The notes: generated from the sequence alone by a model not told the origin. 6,279 nt of DNA from Actinomycetota bacterium (GCA_028695395.1 JAQVJB010000031.1:1-6279), one strand, 5' to 3'; counted from the first letter of the stretch, positions 1 through 5,775 are shown. Translations and numbers: made by a program.

Positions 1-49
1 GACCTCCGCATTATGAGTGCGCTGCTCTAACCAGCTGAGCTATGGGCCC
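1..49 (-). tRNA. tRNA with CAU anticodon (elongator Met or Ile2), 5' part only
   Basis: Read on the minus strand from 49, the sequence gives a 7-nt acceptor strand (GGGCCCA), TA, a D stem GCTC/GAGC closing an AGCTGGTTA loop, then an anticodon arm with loop CTCATAA. The anticodon CAU is at 13-15. The variable loop and start of the T stem reach position 1; the T arm, 3' acceptor strand and 3' end lie outside the window. The anticodon stem pairs at four positions, but its outermost pair (27-43) is G opposite G. CAU is shared by elongator tRNA-Met and by tRNA-Ile2, whose C34 is modified to lysidine by TilS. The visible half does not separate them. It lacks the features of an initiator tRNA. Confidence 0.93.
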
Positions 50-82
50 TTTTGCTTTGAATTGTTAATTTAGCAATTGCTT

Positions 83-111
83 ATATTAATAAAAATCAAT
101 AATTAAGTCAA
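83..111 (-). promoter_or_regulatory. Candidate promoter for the tRNA gene
   Basis: On the minus strand, TTGACT (111-106, 5/6 match to the -35 consensus) is followed by a 17-bp spacer and TAATAT (88-83, 4/6 match to the -10 consensus). Transcription would begin near 76, about 27 nt before the mature tRNA 5' end. That leaves a short leader for RNase P to remove. The surroundings are AT-rich, so chance matches are possible, but the spacing and position are right. Confidence 0.5.
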
Positions 112-133
112 ATACTTTAATAAGAATATCGGC

Positions 134-139
134 TATAAT
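134..139 (+). promoter_or_regulatory. Candidate -10 box for the MBL-fold gene
   Basis: TATAAT is a perfect -10 hexamer, 55 bp before the start codon at 195. No good -35 box lies 16-18 bp upstream, where the sequence is near AATACT. A start near 146 would give a leader of about 49 nt containing the GGAGG ribosome binding site at 181-185. The promoter diverges from that of the tRNA gene. Confidence 0.4.
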
Positions 140-194
140 ATTAAGGAAACCATATATGTATAAAATGTAATGTTTATATAGGAGGATATGAATT

Positions 195-854
195 ATGGAA
201 AATCCGGCAAAAATTAATTTTTACGGACATTCATTTTTTTTGATAACTTCCGCTGAAGGCATAAAAATCGCCATGGACCCCTATAATGAACAGGTAAAAA
301 GCACCCTTCCTGCTGTAAGTACCGATATTGCTCTTGTGTCCCATTCGCATTTTGACCATAATAATATCTCGCTTTTTAAAGAAACTCCTGAATTTATAAT
401 ACAGAGCTCCGGTCAGCACGAGGCAAAAGGAATAAAGATAACTGGTTTTTCATCCTTTCATGATAAATCCGGAGGAGCTGCAAGGGGCAAGAATATAATA
501 TTTACTTTCAGCGTTGATAAAATTTCATTTGTTCATTTCGGAGACCTGGGGACATTACCTCATGATAGTACGCTGGCAGAGCTTAAAAACAGCGATATAA
601 TATTTATCCCAGTAGGAGGCATTTATACCATTAATCATTCTGAAGCACTTGAGATTATCAAAATCATACAGCCGAAAATAGCTGTGCCGATGCATTTCAA
701 GGAAAGTGATACAAAGATAGGCGTTGATGAAATCGAAGGCTTTAAATCTGCTGCATCAAAAGAAATGGATTTTAAAGAATTTAAAAAAGAGTTTTCAGTT
801 AAAAAAGAAGAACTCCCGGAAAAGACTGAAATATGGGCAGTTTATTCTTCATAG
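195..854 (+). CDS. Metallo-beta-lactamase-fold metal-dependent hydrolase (UlaG-like, COG2220)
   Basis: 219-residue cytoplasmic protein with no signal peptide or membrane segment. The metal-binding signature HSHFDH is at residues 50-55 (H50, H52, D54, H55), after a first strand motif YGHSFF (10-15) and DPY (28-30). Further expected ligands are H89/D90 in SSFHDKSGG, D117 in HFGDLG and H167 in PMHF. PVGG with YTI (139-145) is typical of the COG2220 branch. The length fits this branch, which acts on phosphoesters, lactones or related bonds with two bound metals; the substrate cannot be told from sequence. The family includes UlaG, but there are no ascorbate-utilisation neighbours, so that specific role is not supported. 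The start is chosen because GGAGG (181-185) lies 9 nt before the ATG; the ATG at 188 is out of frame. It is the only gene here with a textbook Shine-Dalgarno site. It is probably monocistronic, between a divergent tRNA and convergent radC. Confidence 0.93.
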   Translation: MENPAKINFYGHSFFLITSAEGIKIAMDPYNEQVKSTLPAVSTDIALVSHSHFDHNNISLFKETPEFIIQSSGQHEAKGIKITGFSSFHDKSGGAARGKNIIFTFSVDKISFVHFGDLGTLPHDSTLAELKNSDIIFIPVGGIYTINHSEALEIIKIIQPKIAVPMHFKESDTKIGVDEIEGFKSAASKEMDFKEFKKEFSVKKEELPEKTEIWAVYSS

Positions 855-903
855 CAGGAAGGTTTTCAATACCAGGTCATTTCTATATGTAATTGAACCT
901 GCT
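853..903 (+). terminator. Weak candidate terminator hairpin after the MBL-fold gene
   Basis: AGCAGG (853-858), overlapping the stop codon, can pair with CCTGCT (898-903) around a 39-nt loop. Alternatively CAGGT (873-877) can pair with ACCTG (897-901). The two 5' arms compete for the same 3' arm. The downstream tail is pyrimidine-rich (TTCTATTAG) but has no real U-run. The call rests mainly on its position between convergent genes. Confidence 0.22.
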
Positions 904-910
904 TTCTATT

Positions 911-1025
911 AGTTCCTTACTGCATCAGCTGCTACTTCCTTCTTGTGCATGTTATTAGTTTCTTATTGCGTGTGCTTTTAATTTCTTATTATATGTACTT
1001 TTGATTTCTCATTGTGAATACTTTT
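911..1025. repeat. Five tandem copies of a degenerate 23-bp repeat
   Basis: Units begin at 911, 934, 957, 980 and 1003, each exactly 23 bp with no indels. Each starts with a variant of AGTTTCTTATTG and, in the last three copies, ends in CTTTT. The third and fourth units are the closest pair, and the first two are the most diverged. A sixth, poorer copy with a one-base shift may run to about 1048. The period is not a multiple of three and no reading frame spans the array, so it is non-coding. It lies between the 3' ends of two convergent genes. It looks like an old tandem duplication (minisatellite) that has decayed; no function is evident. Confidence 0.6.
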
Positions 1026-1108
1026 ATTTATCATTTTGTTTGCTATAAATCTATCAGTGCCCTTAGTTATTAACGCCCGATACTGCATATACTGGAAACA
1101 AATATGCG

Positions 1109-1828
1109 CTATAAAAGGTCCTTCTGCCTGAAACTATAATATCCATTTTCTGCAACTATTATATGGTCAAGCATATTTATCCCCATAATTGAGCAGGACT
1201 TGCAAAGCCTGTTTGTAATCTCTATATCATCGGTTGAAGGTTCCGGGTCCCCACTTGGATGATTGTGCACAAAAATAACTGATGCCGCGCTTGACTGTAT
1301 TGCCGGTTTTAGAACTTCCCTTGGGTGTACAATGCTGGAAGTAAGGCTTCCCTGAGAAATCAGTATGTCTTTTAGTATCTTGTTTTTTACATCAAGCAGA
1401 ATTACTTTGAACTGCTCTTTTTTAAGGTCTTTCATAAGAGGTATATAATAATTTGCAACTTCTTCACTGCACCTGAATTTAATATTGTTTCCATTCTTCT
1501 GGCTTACAATCCGTCTTCCAAGTTCAATAGCTGCAATTATTTTGGCTGCCTTTGCCTTTCCCATTCCCTCAGATATAAGCAACTCGTCCGCAGAAACATT
1601 GGCAAGATTATTAAGTGTTCCAAAATTATGAACCAAAGTTTTTGCAATATCTATAGCTGAATGGCTTCCGCTTTTTGTTTTAATGCCTGTGCCTATTACA
1701 AGCGCAATAAGCTCAGCATTTGAAAGAGTTTCCGGTCCTGTTTTTAAAAGCTTTTCCCTTGGTCTTTCATCTTCGGGCCAATTCTTTATGCTGAATGAAT
1801 TTTTAACAGAAGATAGGTTTTTATTCAT
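1109..1828 (-). CDS. radC: RadC family JAB/MPN-domain protein (UPF0758)
   Basis: 239 residues from the chosen start. The N-terminal part carries ERPREKLL (from residue 21) and SNAELIALVIGTG, then a helix-hairpin-helix-like segment EGMGKAKA (87-94). The C-terminal JAB domain has HPREV (168-172) and the JAMM zinc signature: HNH at 188-190, S198 and D201 (H-x-H-x7-S-x2-D), with a likely catalytic glutamate E138 in KKEQF. All key residues are present and the length is normal. RadC is labelled a DNA repair protein, but the original radC allele was traced to recG and its biochemical role is unsettled. An in-frame ATG at 1846 would add six residues (MCYYIN). I prefer 1828 because an extended -10 box (1835-1843) lies within that stretch and would make the message leaderless from 1828. 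Neither start has a Shine-Dalgarno site. It ends with TAG and is monocistronic. Confidence 0.93.
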   Translation of the reverse strand: MNKNLSSVKNSFSIKNWPEDERPREKLLKTGPETLSNAELIALVIGTGIKTKSGSHSAIDIAKTLVHNFGTLNNLANVSADELLISEGMGKAKAAKIIAAIELGRRIVSQKNGNNIKFRCSEEVANYYIPLMKDLKKEQFKVILLDVKNKILKDILISQGSLTSSIVHPREVLKPAIQSSAASVIFVHNHPSGDPEPSTDDIEITNRLCKSCSIMGINMLDHIIVAENGYYSFRQKDLL

Positions 1829-1834
1829 ATTTAT

Positions 1835-1862
1835 ATAATAGCACATTTATATAAATATACAA
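1835..1862 (-). promoter_or_regulatory. Candidate extended -10 promoter, leaderless radC
   Basis: On the minus strand TGC directly precedes TATTAT (1840-1835), an extended -10 element. Only six bases (ATAAAT) separate it from the ATG at 1828. TTGTAT (1862-1857), a poor -35 candidate matching mainly in TTG, sits 16 bp upstream. Transcription from this box would start at or within a base of the A of the ATG, giving a leaderless mRNA. This fits the absence of a ribosome binding site. Confidence 0.45.
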
Positions 1863-2050
1863 ATATATTTTAAAAAAATATAGCGAGAGAGCCATTAGCA
1901 ATATTGTTCTTACAGATATAGCTTAATATAGCTTATAATAATTTACAGTCTGAAAAAACAGTAGCAATTTATTTTTTATAAAAGTATTGATTATTTACTG
2001 GATAATAAAGGTCTTCATTGTTTACACGCTGATAAAAGCAGTAGTCTATC
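1847..2050. other. AT-rich spacer between radC and the GGDEF/HD-GYP gene, with short direct repeats
   Basis: I see no gene or RNA gene here. It holds a perfect 2 x 10-bp tandem repeat of ATATAGCTTA (1916-1935). It also holds an imperfect direct repeat pair, 1942-1964 and 2021-2044, about 79 bp apart, which share TTTACA, CTGA, AAAA and CAGTAG. Each copy of the latter contains a small CTG/CAG inverted repeat with an A-rich centre. No convincing intrinsic terminator follows the GGDEF gene, so read-through toward radC on the same strand is possible. Confidence 0.5.
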
Positions 2051-4153
2051 CTAGTAAGAAATTAATTTATCTTCATCTATTATCTTTATGAACAGTCTGA
2101 CAAGATTGGGATCGAATTGCCTGCCTGCGAATCTTTTTAATTCTTCCGTGGCTTCCTGGATAGTCATCGATTTTTTATATATCCTGCCGTTTACCATTAC
2201 ATCAAAGGCATCGACAATACTTATTATTCTTGAAAGAAGCGGAATCTTTTCACCCCTTAAGCCATAAGGATATCCTGTGCCATCCCACCACTCATGATGA
2301 TGAAGGATGCATTCAGATATATGTGATAGCTGTGGTGAGGATTTTGCAATCTGATACCCTATATAAGGATGTTTCTTTATTGTTTCCCAATCTCTGTCAT
2401 TAAGCTTTTCCTTTTTTGTAAGAATGGATTCACTTATTCCTACTTTTCCCAGATCATGCAGGGATGAAAGCAGCTTAAGGTCATCGAGCTGGTTTGCCGA
2501 AAGGCCAAGCTGCCTGCCGATTGCGACTGACATCTTTTTTAACCTTACGGTATGTTCTTCCGTCTCGCTGCTTTTTGCCCACAAAGTCCTTTCAAGAGAT
2601 AGAATAATGGAACTGCTTACAGAATCTTTTTCAAAAAGTTTATGTCTGTATAGTCTTGTTTCTGCTTCTATTATAATATCCTGTATATCTTCATTTTCTA
2701 TTGTCTTTGTGCTGACTCCTATGGATATATTTATGTCAATATTTTTTAACTTTATCTTAGAACATTTTTTATTTATTCTTTCTGCTATCTTTTCGGCATC
2801 TTCATTATTTGTTGACGGTAAGACAATGATAAATTCATCGCCTCCCCACCTTGCTACTATCTCGCCTATCCTGCATGATTTCTTAAGGCATTTTGCAGTT
2901 TTTATCAATACTACATTTCCTGTTTTAGTCCCGAAAGCATCATTGATTATTCTAAGCCCGTTTATATCTATAAGGATTATGCTTAACGGAAGACTTCTTG
3001 AATTGTCAAGCCTTCTTATTTCTTCTTCCAGATATGACCTGTTGTAAAGACCGGTTAGCTTGTCATTAAACTTTAGGTACTTAAGTTCAAGGTTTGCTTT
3101 CCTGATTTTTAGCAGCATGTTTTTTATGCTTGATGCCAGATTTGAAATTTCATCTTTGCCATTATCCTTATAATTAATTTCACTAAGTTCCCTGACATTG
3201 ACCTCATTGACTGCATTATTAAGATTGGTTATCCTCTTTATTACTATATTCCGAATGAAAAAAGCTGAAAGCAGTGTAAATAAAATTACTGAAAATAACA
3301 TTAGGTATGAGAAATCAAGTATGTTTTTCATGTTTTCAAGGAAGAAATCTCTTGTTATGTTTATCTGAAATGCACCTAAGACGTCTCCTTTGAAATCTTC
3401 GACAGGAATGAATGTTTTCATTATCGAGTCGCTTTCAAGATATATATAGTTTTCTTTAGTCCGGGTGATTTCATTAGCTATATCGATTTTACCATCTGCT
3501 AACTTTATTTTTTCAATGGGTAGAAATATTACTTTATTGCCGAGAAGCTCCGATAAATCTGAAAGAGTATTTTCATCAAGATACCTCCCCATTATAAGGC
3601 TGCCTAATGCCAAGTCTGTATCAGCGCTGCCTGCAATTTTATTGGAAGAATAAATAATATAGTTATCATTTACCCTGAATATTCCGCTTACTTTATCCTG
3701 GTATTTTGTCCCGGCAAATATTATCTGAGGATTATTGTCCAGGAATTCAGTAATATCAGAAGAGACAGGTGATGTTTCTTTATTTCCGTCTTCGTGCGCC
3801 TGGGAATAGACCTGATTTCCTGAGCTGTCAGATATTATTACAAAATCAAGGTTATTGTTATTGAAAGTATCTGAGAAAAAATCTGCTCTTATATTGTTAT
3901 TGTTTTTTGGTGTCAGGGATTCATGCAGGTCGTCACGGCTTGCATTGTTTTTGCATAATGAATCCAGGGATTTTATTTCCCTGCTTATTATCTTTTTATA
4001 TGAATCAAGGGTTGTTATTGTGTGGTTTTTTTCATTACTTATATAACTTTTTATCAGAATTCCGTATATATAGGCAACTGTTGAGATTAAAAGAATAAGT
4101 ATAAGAACAAGATAGACAATTATTGCTTTTTTTAAGATAATATTTTTTCTCAC
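2051..4153 (-). CDS. Membrane sensor with CHASE4-like, HAMP, GGDEF and HD-GYP domains (c-di-GMP synthesis/hydrolysis)
   Basis: 700 residues. A membrane helix (about 9-31) is followed by an extracellular sensor region (about 32-278) resembling CHASE4: DFVIISDSSG (103-112) and GSLIMGRYLDE (184-194). A second helix (about 281-303) leads to HAMP (about 300-352). The GGDEF domain (about 360-505) has LTGLYNR (366-372) and an intact active site RWGGDEF (435-441). Its inhibitory I-site is RIGE (428-431) instead of RxxD, so product inhibition may be altered. The HD-GYP domain (about 530-695) keeps H534, HD at 566-567, HPYIG (595-599), HHH (618-620), DGTGYP (624-629) and D648. Both catalytic domains therefore look active, making and degrading c-di-GMP under control of an external ligand. 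The start is GTG; the ATG overlapping it runs straight into a stop. No Shine-Dalgarno site is visible. The K-rich start before the first helix supports this N terminus. The ligand is unknown. It is apparently a single gene, divergent from the XRE operon. Confidence 0.95.
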   Translation of the reverse strand: MRKNIILKKAIIVYLVLILILLISTVAYIYGILIKSYISNEKNHTITTLDSYKKIISREIKSLDSLCKNNASRDDLHESLTPKNNNNIRADFFSDTFNNNNLDFVIISDSSGNQVYSQAHEDGNKETSPVSSDITEFLDNNPQIIFAGTKYQDKVSGIFRVNDNYIIYSSNKIAGSADTDLALGSLIMGRYLDENTLSDLSELLGNKVIFLPIEKIKLADGKIDIANEITRTKENYIYLESDSIMKTFIPVEDFKGDVLGAFQINITRDFFLENMKNILDFSYLMLFSVILFTLLSAFFIRNIVIKRITNLNNAVNEVNVRELSEINYKDNGKDEISNLASSIKNMLLKIRKANLELKYLKFNDKLTGLYNRSYLEEEIRRLDNSRSLPLSIILIDINGLRIINDAFGTKTGNVVLIKTAKCLKKSCRIGEIVARWGGDEFIIVLPSTNNEDAEKIAERINKKCSKIKLKNIDINISIGVSTKTIENEDIQDIIIEAETRLYRHKLFEKDSVSSSIILSLERTLWAKSSETEEHTVRLKKMSVAIGRQLGLSANQLDDLKLLSSLHDLGKVGISESILTKKEKLNDRDWETIKKHPYIGYQIAKSSPQLSHISECILHHHEWWDGTGYPYGLRGEKIPLLSRIISIVDAFDVMVNGRIYKKSMTIQEATEELKRFAGRQFDPNLVRLFIKIIDEDKLISY

Positions 4154-4171
4154 ATCAAAAATTATTAAATT

Positions 4172-4200
4172 ATTAAATTAAAAATAATTACTTATATCAA
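4172..4200 (-). promoter_or_regulatory. Candidate promoter for the GGDEF/HD-GYP gene
   Basis: On the minus strand TTGATA (4200-4195, 5/6 match) is followed by 17 bp and TTTAAT (4177-4172, 5/6 match). Transcription would begin near 4165, only about 12 nt before the GTG start, too short for a normal ribosome binding site. An overlapping alternative -10, AATAAT (4166-4161), would place the start right at the GTG. In such AT-rich DNA several boxes fit, so the exact site is uncertain. Confidence 0.4.
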
Positions 4201-4327
4201 TTATTATATATAGTATTATATTGTTATTTTATTTATTTAAATTTTAACACATGAATAATATTAAATAAATAAACTTTACTTAAGAATATTTAATTAAATT
4301 TTTATATTATTCTAATCTTAACAGTCC

Positions 4328-4370
4328 GGGATTTACTAAAAAATGTTGACTAAATTGTCAACTGAAACCC
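4328..4370 (+). promoter_or_regulatory. Inverted repeat, candidate operator for the XRE/radical SAM operon
   Basis: The core is a perfect palindrome GTTGAC-N6-GTCAAC (4345-4362). It is flanked by a weaker outer pair, GGGATTT (4328-4334) with GAAACCC (4364-4370), which pairs at six of seven positions including one G-T wobble. It stands out because the surrounding DNA is almost pure A/T. The spacing of the core suits a dimeric helix-turn-helix repressor, and the XRE gene starts 87 bp downstream. As RNA the same segment could fold into a two-tier hairpin, so a leader structure is an alternative. Confidence 0.5.
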
Positions 4371-4383
4371 CTCTTTAAATATT
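4355..4383 (+). promoter_or_regulatory. Candidate promoter of the XRE/radical SAM operon
   Basis: TTGTCA (4355-4360, 5/6 match to the -35 consensus) is followed after 17 bp by AATATT (4378-4383, 4/6 match to the -10 consensus). A TATTAA two bases on (4380-4385) is an alternative at 19 bp. The -35 box lies in the right half of the palindrome, so a protein bound there would block RNA polymerase. The leader would be about 60 nt and shows no Shine-Dalgarno site. Confidence 0.35.
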
Positions 4384-4449
4384 AATCATATGTATTGAAT
4401 AGTTTAGTATTAAATAAACAAGTAAATTTTTATTACCAGACTTTCAATA

Positions 4450-4794
4450 ATGAATTATACCAATAAATCTTTTAGCGAGGCTTTTGAAGAAATATTAAGG
4501 GAGAGACGGATAAAGTTAAGAAGCCTTGGAATAAAAACTAATCTTAATTACAGCTATTTCAGCAAAATAATCAGAAAGCAAAAAGTCCCTCCTATCGATA
4601 CAATCGAAAATATATCAAATGCGCTGGAAATAGAACCTGAATTTTTTATTGAGTATAGAATTCATAAAATATGCGAAATCCTTTATAATAATCCTGATCT
4701 GGTAGATAATGTCAGCCATTATATTTATAAACTTCAAAAAGAAAAAATAGCCAGGGTGGCTGAAAAAAAGGAAAAATACGGTAATAAAAAATAA
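4450..4794 (+). CDS. Small XRE-family helix-turn-helix regulator
   Basis: 114 residues. The N-terminal two thirds is a lambda-repressor-like helix-turn-helix. A first helix FSEAFEEILRERR (8-20) is followed by LRSLGIKTNL (23-32), the recognition-helix region YSYFSKIIRKQKVPP (34-48) and a helix IDTIENISNALEI (49-61), ending in EPEFFIEYRI. The C-terminal part (about 70-114) is helical, very charged and lysine-rich, and shows no known ligand-binding or peptidase domain. It should bind DNA as a dimer. The palindrome 87 bp upstream is its likely target, which would make it autoregulatory (inference). The stop codon overlaps the next gene's ATG (TAATG), so the two are probably translated together. 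The start is the first ATG after an in-frame stop at 4423-4425, and no Shine-Dalgarno site is seen. The target specificity and any effector are unknown. Confidence 0.85.
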   Translation: MNYTNKSFSEAFEEILRERRIKLRSLGIKTNLNYSYFSKIIRKQKVPPIDTIENISNALEIEPEFFIEYRIHKICEILYNNPDLVDNVSHYIYKLQKEKIARVAEKKEKYGNKK

Positions 4795-5747
4795 TGGATT
4801 ATCTCTACGACCTTTCAAGATGCGTTCTGTGCCCTCACGAATGCAGCGCTGACCGTTTAAATCAGAAAAATGGTTTTTGCAGAGCCGGAAATATAGCTGA
4901 AGTCAATGCTTATATGGCTCATCATGGTGAAGAACCGGAGCTTTCAGGGACAATGGGCTCGGGAACTATTTTTTTTTCAAAATGCAATATGGCCTGCGTC
5001 TACTGCCAGAATTATCAGATAAGCCAGGAAAATAGAAACAGCGATCCGGAATTCTTTGATACTGAAAAACTTGCAGAATTAATGTTTTGGCTTAAGGATT
5101 CAGGCTGCCATAATATTAATCTTGTATCCCCTACTATCTGGGCTGCAAATATCAAAAGTTCTCTTGAGTATGCTGGTAAAAGGCTGGATTTGCCGGTTGT
5201 ATATAATACCGGCGGATACGATAAGCCTGAAACAATAAAAATGCTAAAGGGACTTATACAGATTTATATGCCGGACATGAGGTATGCTAGTAATACTTTT
5301 GCCAGCAGGTATTCTGATGTAAAAGATTATGTAACATATAACAGAGCTTCGGTAAAAGAAATGTATGAACAGGTGGGAAACCTTGTAACAGATAAAAATA
5401 ATATCGCACAAAAAGGACTTATAATAAGATTGCTTGTACTGCCAAACAATATTTCTGAAGTGAAAAAATCGCTGGATTTTATAAAAAGCGAGCTTACAGA
5501 GGATGTATATATCAGCATAATGTCGCAGTACCACCCAATTTACAAAGCATGCAAATTTCCTGAACTGAACAGGCATATTAATTTTAAGGAATATATGGAT
5601 GTAATAAGATATGCAGAAAAACTTGGTTTCAGTAACGGGTCTTTTCAGGAATTTAACAGAGACAGCCGGGCATGTGAAGATCCCTATACTCCTGATTTTT
5701 CAAAAGAAAATGTATTTAATTTTAACAGGCAAGAAGAAATTAAATGA
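4794..5747 (+). CDS. PflX-like radical SAM protein (COG1313)
   Basis: 317 residues. The radical SAM cluster motif is CNMACVYC (C64, C68, C71), which binds the [4Fe-4S] cluster that cleaves S-adenosylmethionine. Upstream is a second cysteine set, C10, C13, C17 and C29 (CVLCPHEC...GFC), typical of COG1313 and possibly holding another cluster or zinc. Family features include GTIFFSKCN (57-65), YNTGGYD (137-143), YMPDMRY (158-164), LLVLPNN (213-219) and SQYHP (244-248). The length is normal and the core residues are present. The family is often called pyruvate formate-lyase activating enzyme because of similarity to PflA, but no glycyl radical enzyme is in this window, and the true substrate of COG1313 proteins is not established. 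The start overlaps the stop of the XRE gene by one base, with no nearby Shine-Dalgarno site, so it probably depends on re-initiating ribosomes. Such clusters are oxygen-labile, fitting an anaerobic life style. Confidence 0.92.
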   Translation: MDYLYDLSRCVLCPHECSADRLNQKNGFCRAGNIAEVNAYMAHHGEEPELSGTMGSGTIFFSKCNMACVYCQNYQISQENRNSDPEFFDTEKLAELMFWLKDSGCHNINLVSPTIWAANIKSSLEYAGKRLDLPVVYNTGGYDKPETIKMLKGLIQIYMPDMRYASNTFASRYSDVKDYVTYNRASVKEMYEQVGNLVTDKNNIAQKGLIIRLLVLPNNISEVKKSLDFIKSELTEDVYISIMSQYHPIYKACKFPELNRHINFKEYMDVIRYAEKLGFSNGSFQEFNRDSRACEDPYTPDFSKENVFNFNRQEEIK

Positions 5748-5775
5748 TACAGATTACAGTTTATCGTTTCTTCTT
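5731..5775. terminator. Possible bidirectional terminator between convergent genes
   Basis: AAGAAGAAA (5731-5739) and TTTCTTCTT (5767-5775) form a perfect 9-bp inverted repeat. It spans the 13-bp gap between the stop codons of the radical SAM and PHP genes. The arms lie inside the two coding ends, the stem is GC-poor and the loop is 27 nt, so the hairpin would be weak. A run of T (CCACTTTTTT) follows on the plus strand. Purine-rich lysine/glutamate codons at both gene ends could give the same pattern by chance. Confidence 0.25.

Larger units (their letters stand above)
4154..4449. other. Very AT-rich divergent intergenic region
   Basis: Nearly 300 bp separate the two divergent start codons. 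Almost all of 4154-4320 is A or T. No gene, RNA gene or rRNA-like segment is seen. The left part holds a candidate promoter for the GGDEF/HD-GYP gene; the right part holds a candidate promoter and operator for the XRE operon. Long A/T inverted repeats such as 4228-4240 with 4261-4273 are expected by chance at this composition. Such DNA is prone to bending and easy melting. Confidence 0.6.

Noticed and set aside
73..80. GCAATTGC palindrome between the tRNA and its promoter
   Set aside because: It is eight bases long, lies in the short tRNA leader, and has no partner sites in the vicinity.
188..190. ATG at 188 as the start of the MBL-fold gene
   Set aside because: It is out of frame with the protein and only two bases after the GGAGG site; 195 is in frame at normal spacing.
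911..1048. CRISPR array
   Set aside because: Units are contiguous and diverged, with no constant repeat alternating with unique spacers, and no cas genes are present.
1085..1107. GCATAT/ATATGC inverted repeat just after the radC stop as an intrinsic terminator
   Set aside because: The stem is only six AT-rich pairs and no T-run follows on the minus strand.
2424..3047. 207-residue open frame on the plus strand inside the GGDEF/HD-GYP gene
   Set aside because: It is antisense to well-supported catalytic motifs, is low-complexity (Ser/Phe/Ile-rich), and has no domain or start signal.
4228..4273. 13-bp perfect inverted repeat (arms 4228-4240 and 4261-4273)
   Set aside because: Arms are almost only A and T within a nearly pure A/T region, where about one such match is expected by chance.
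4154..4320. AT-rich stretch as a replication origin
   Set aside because: No cluster of DnaA boxes is seen (best partial match near 4245 agrees at about six of nine positions) and no dnaA/dnaN or partition genes are present.
5244..5576. 110-residue minus-strand open frame inside the radical SAM gene
   Set aside because: It is an antisense shadow of a conserved gene, rich in Tyr/Phe/Ile/Cys with no motif.
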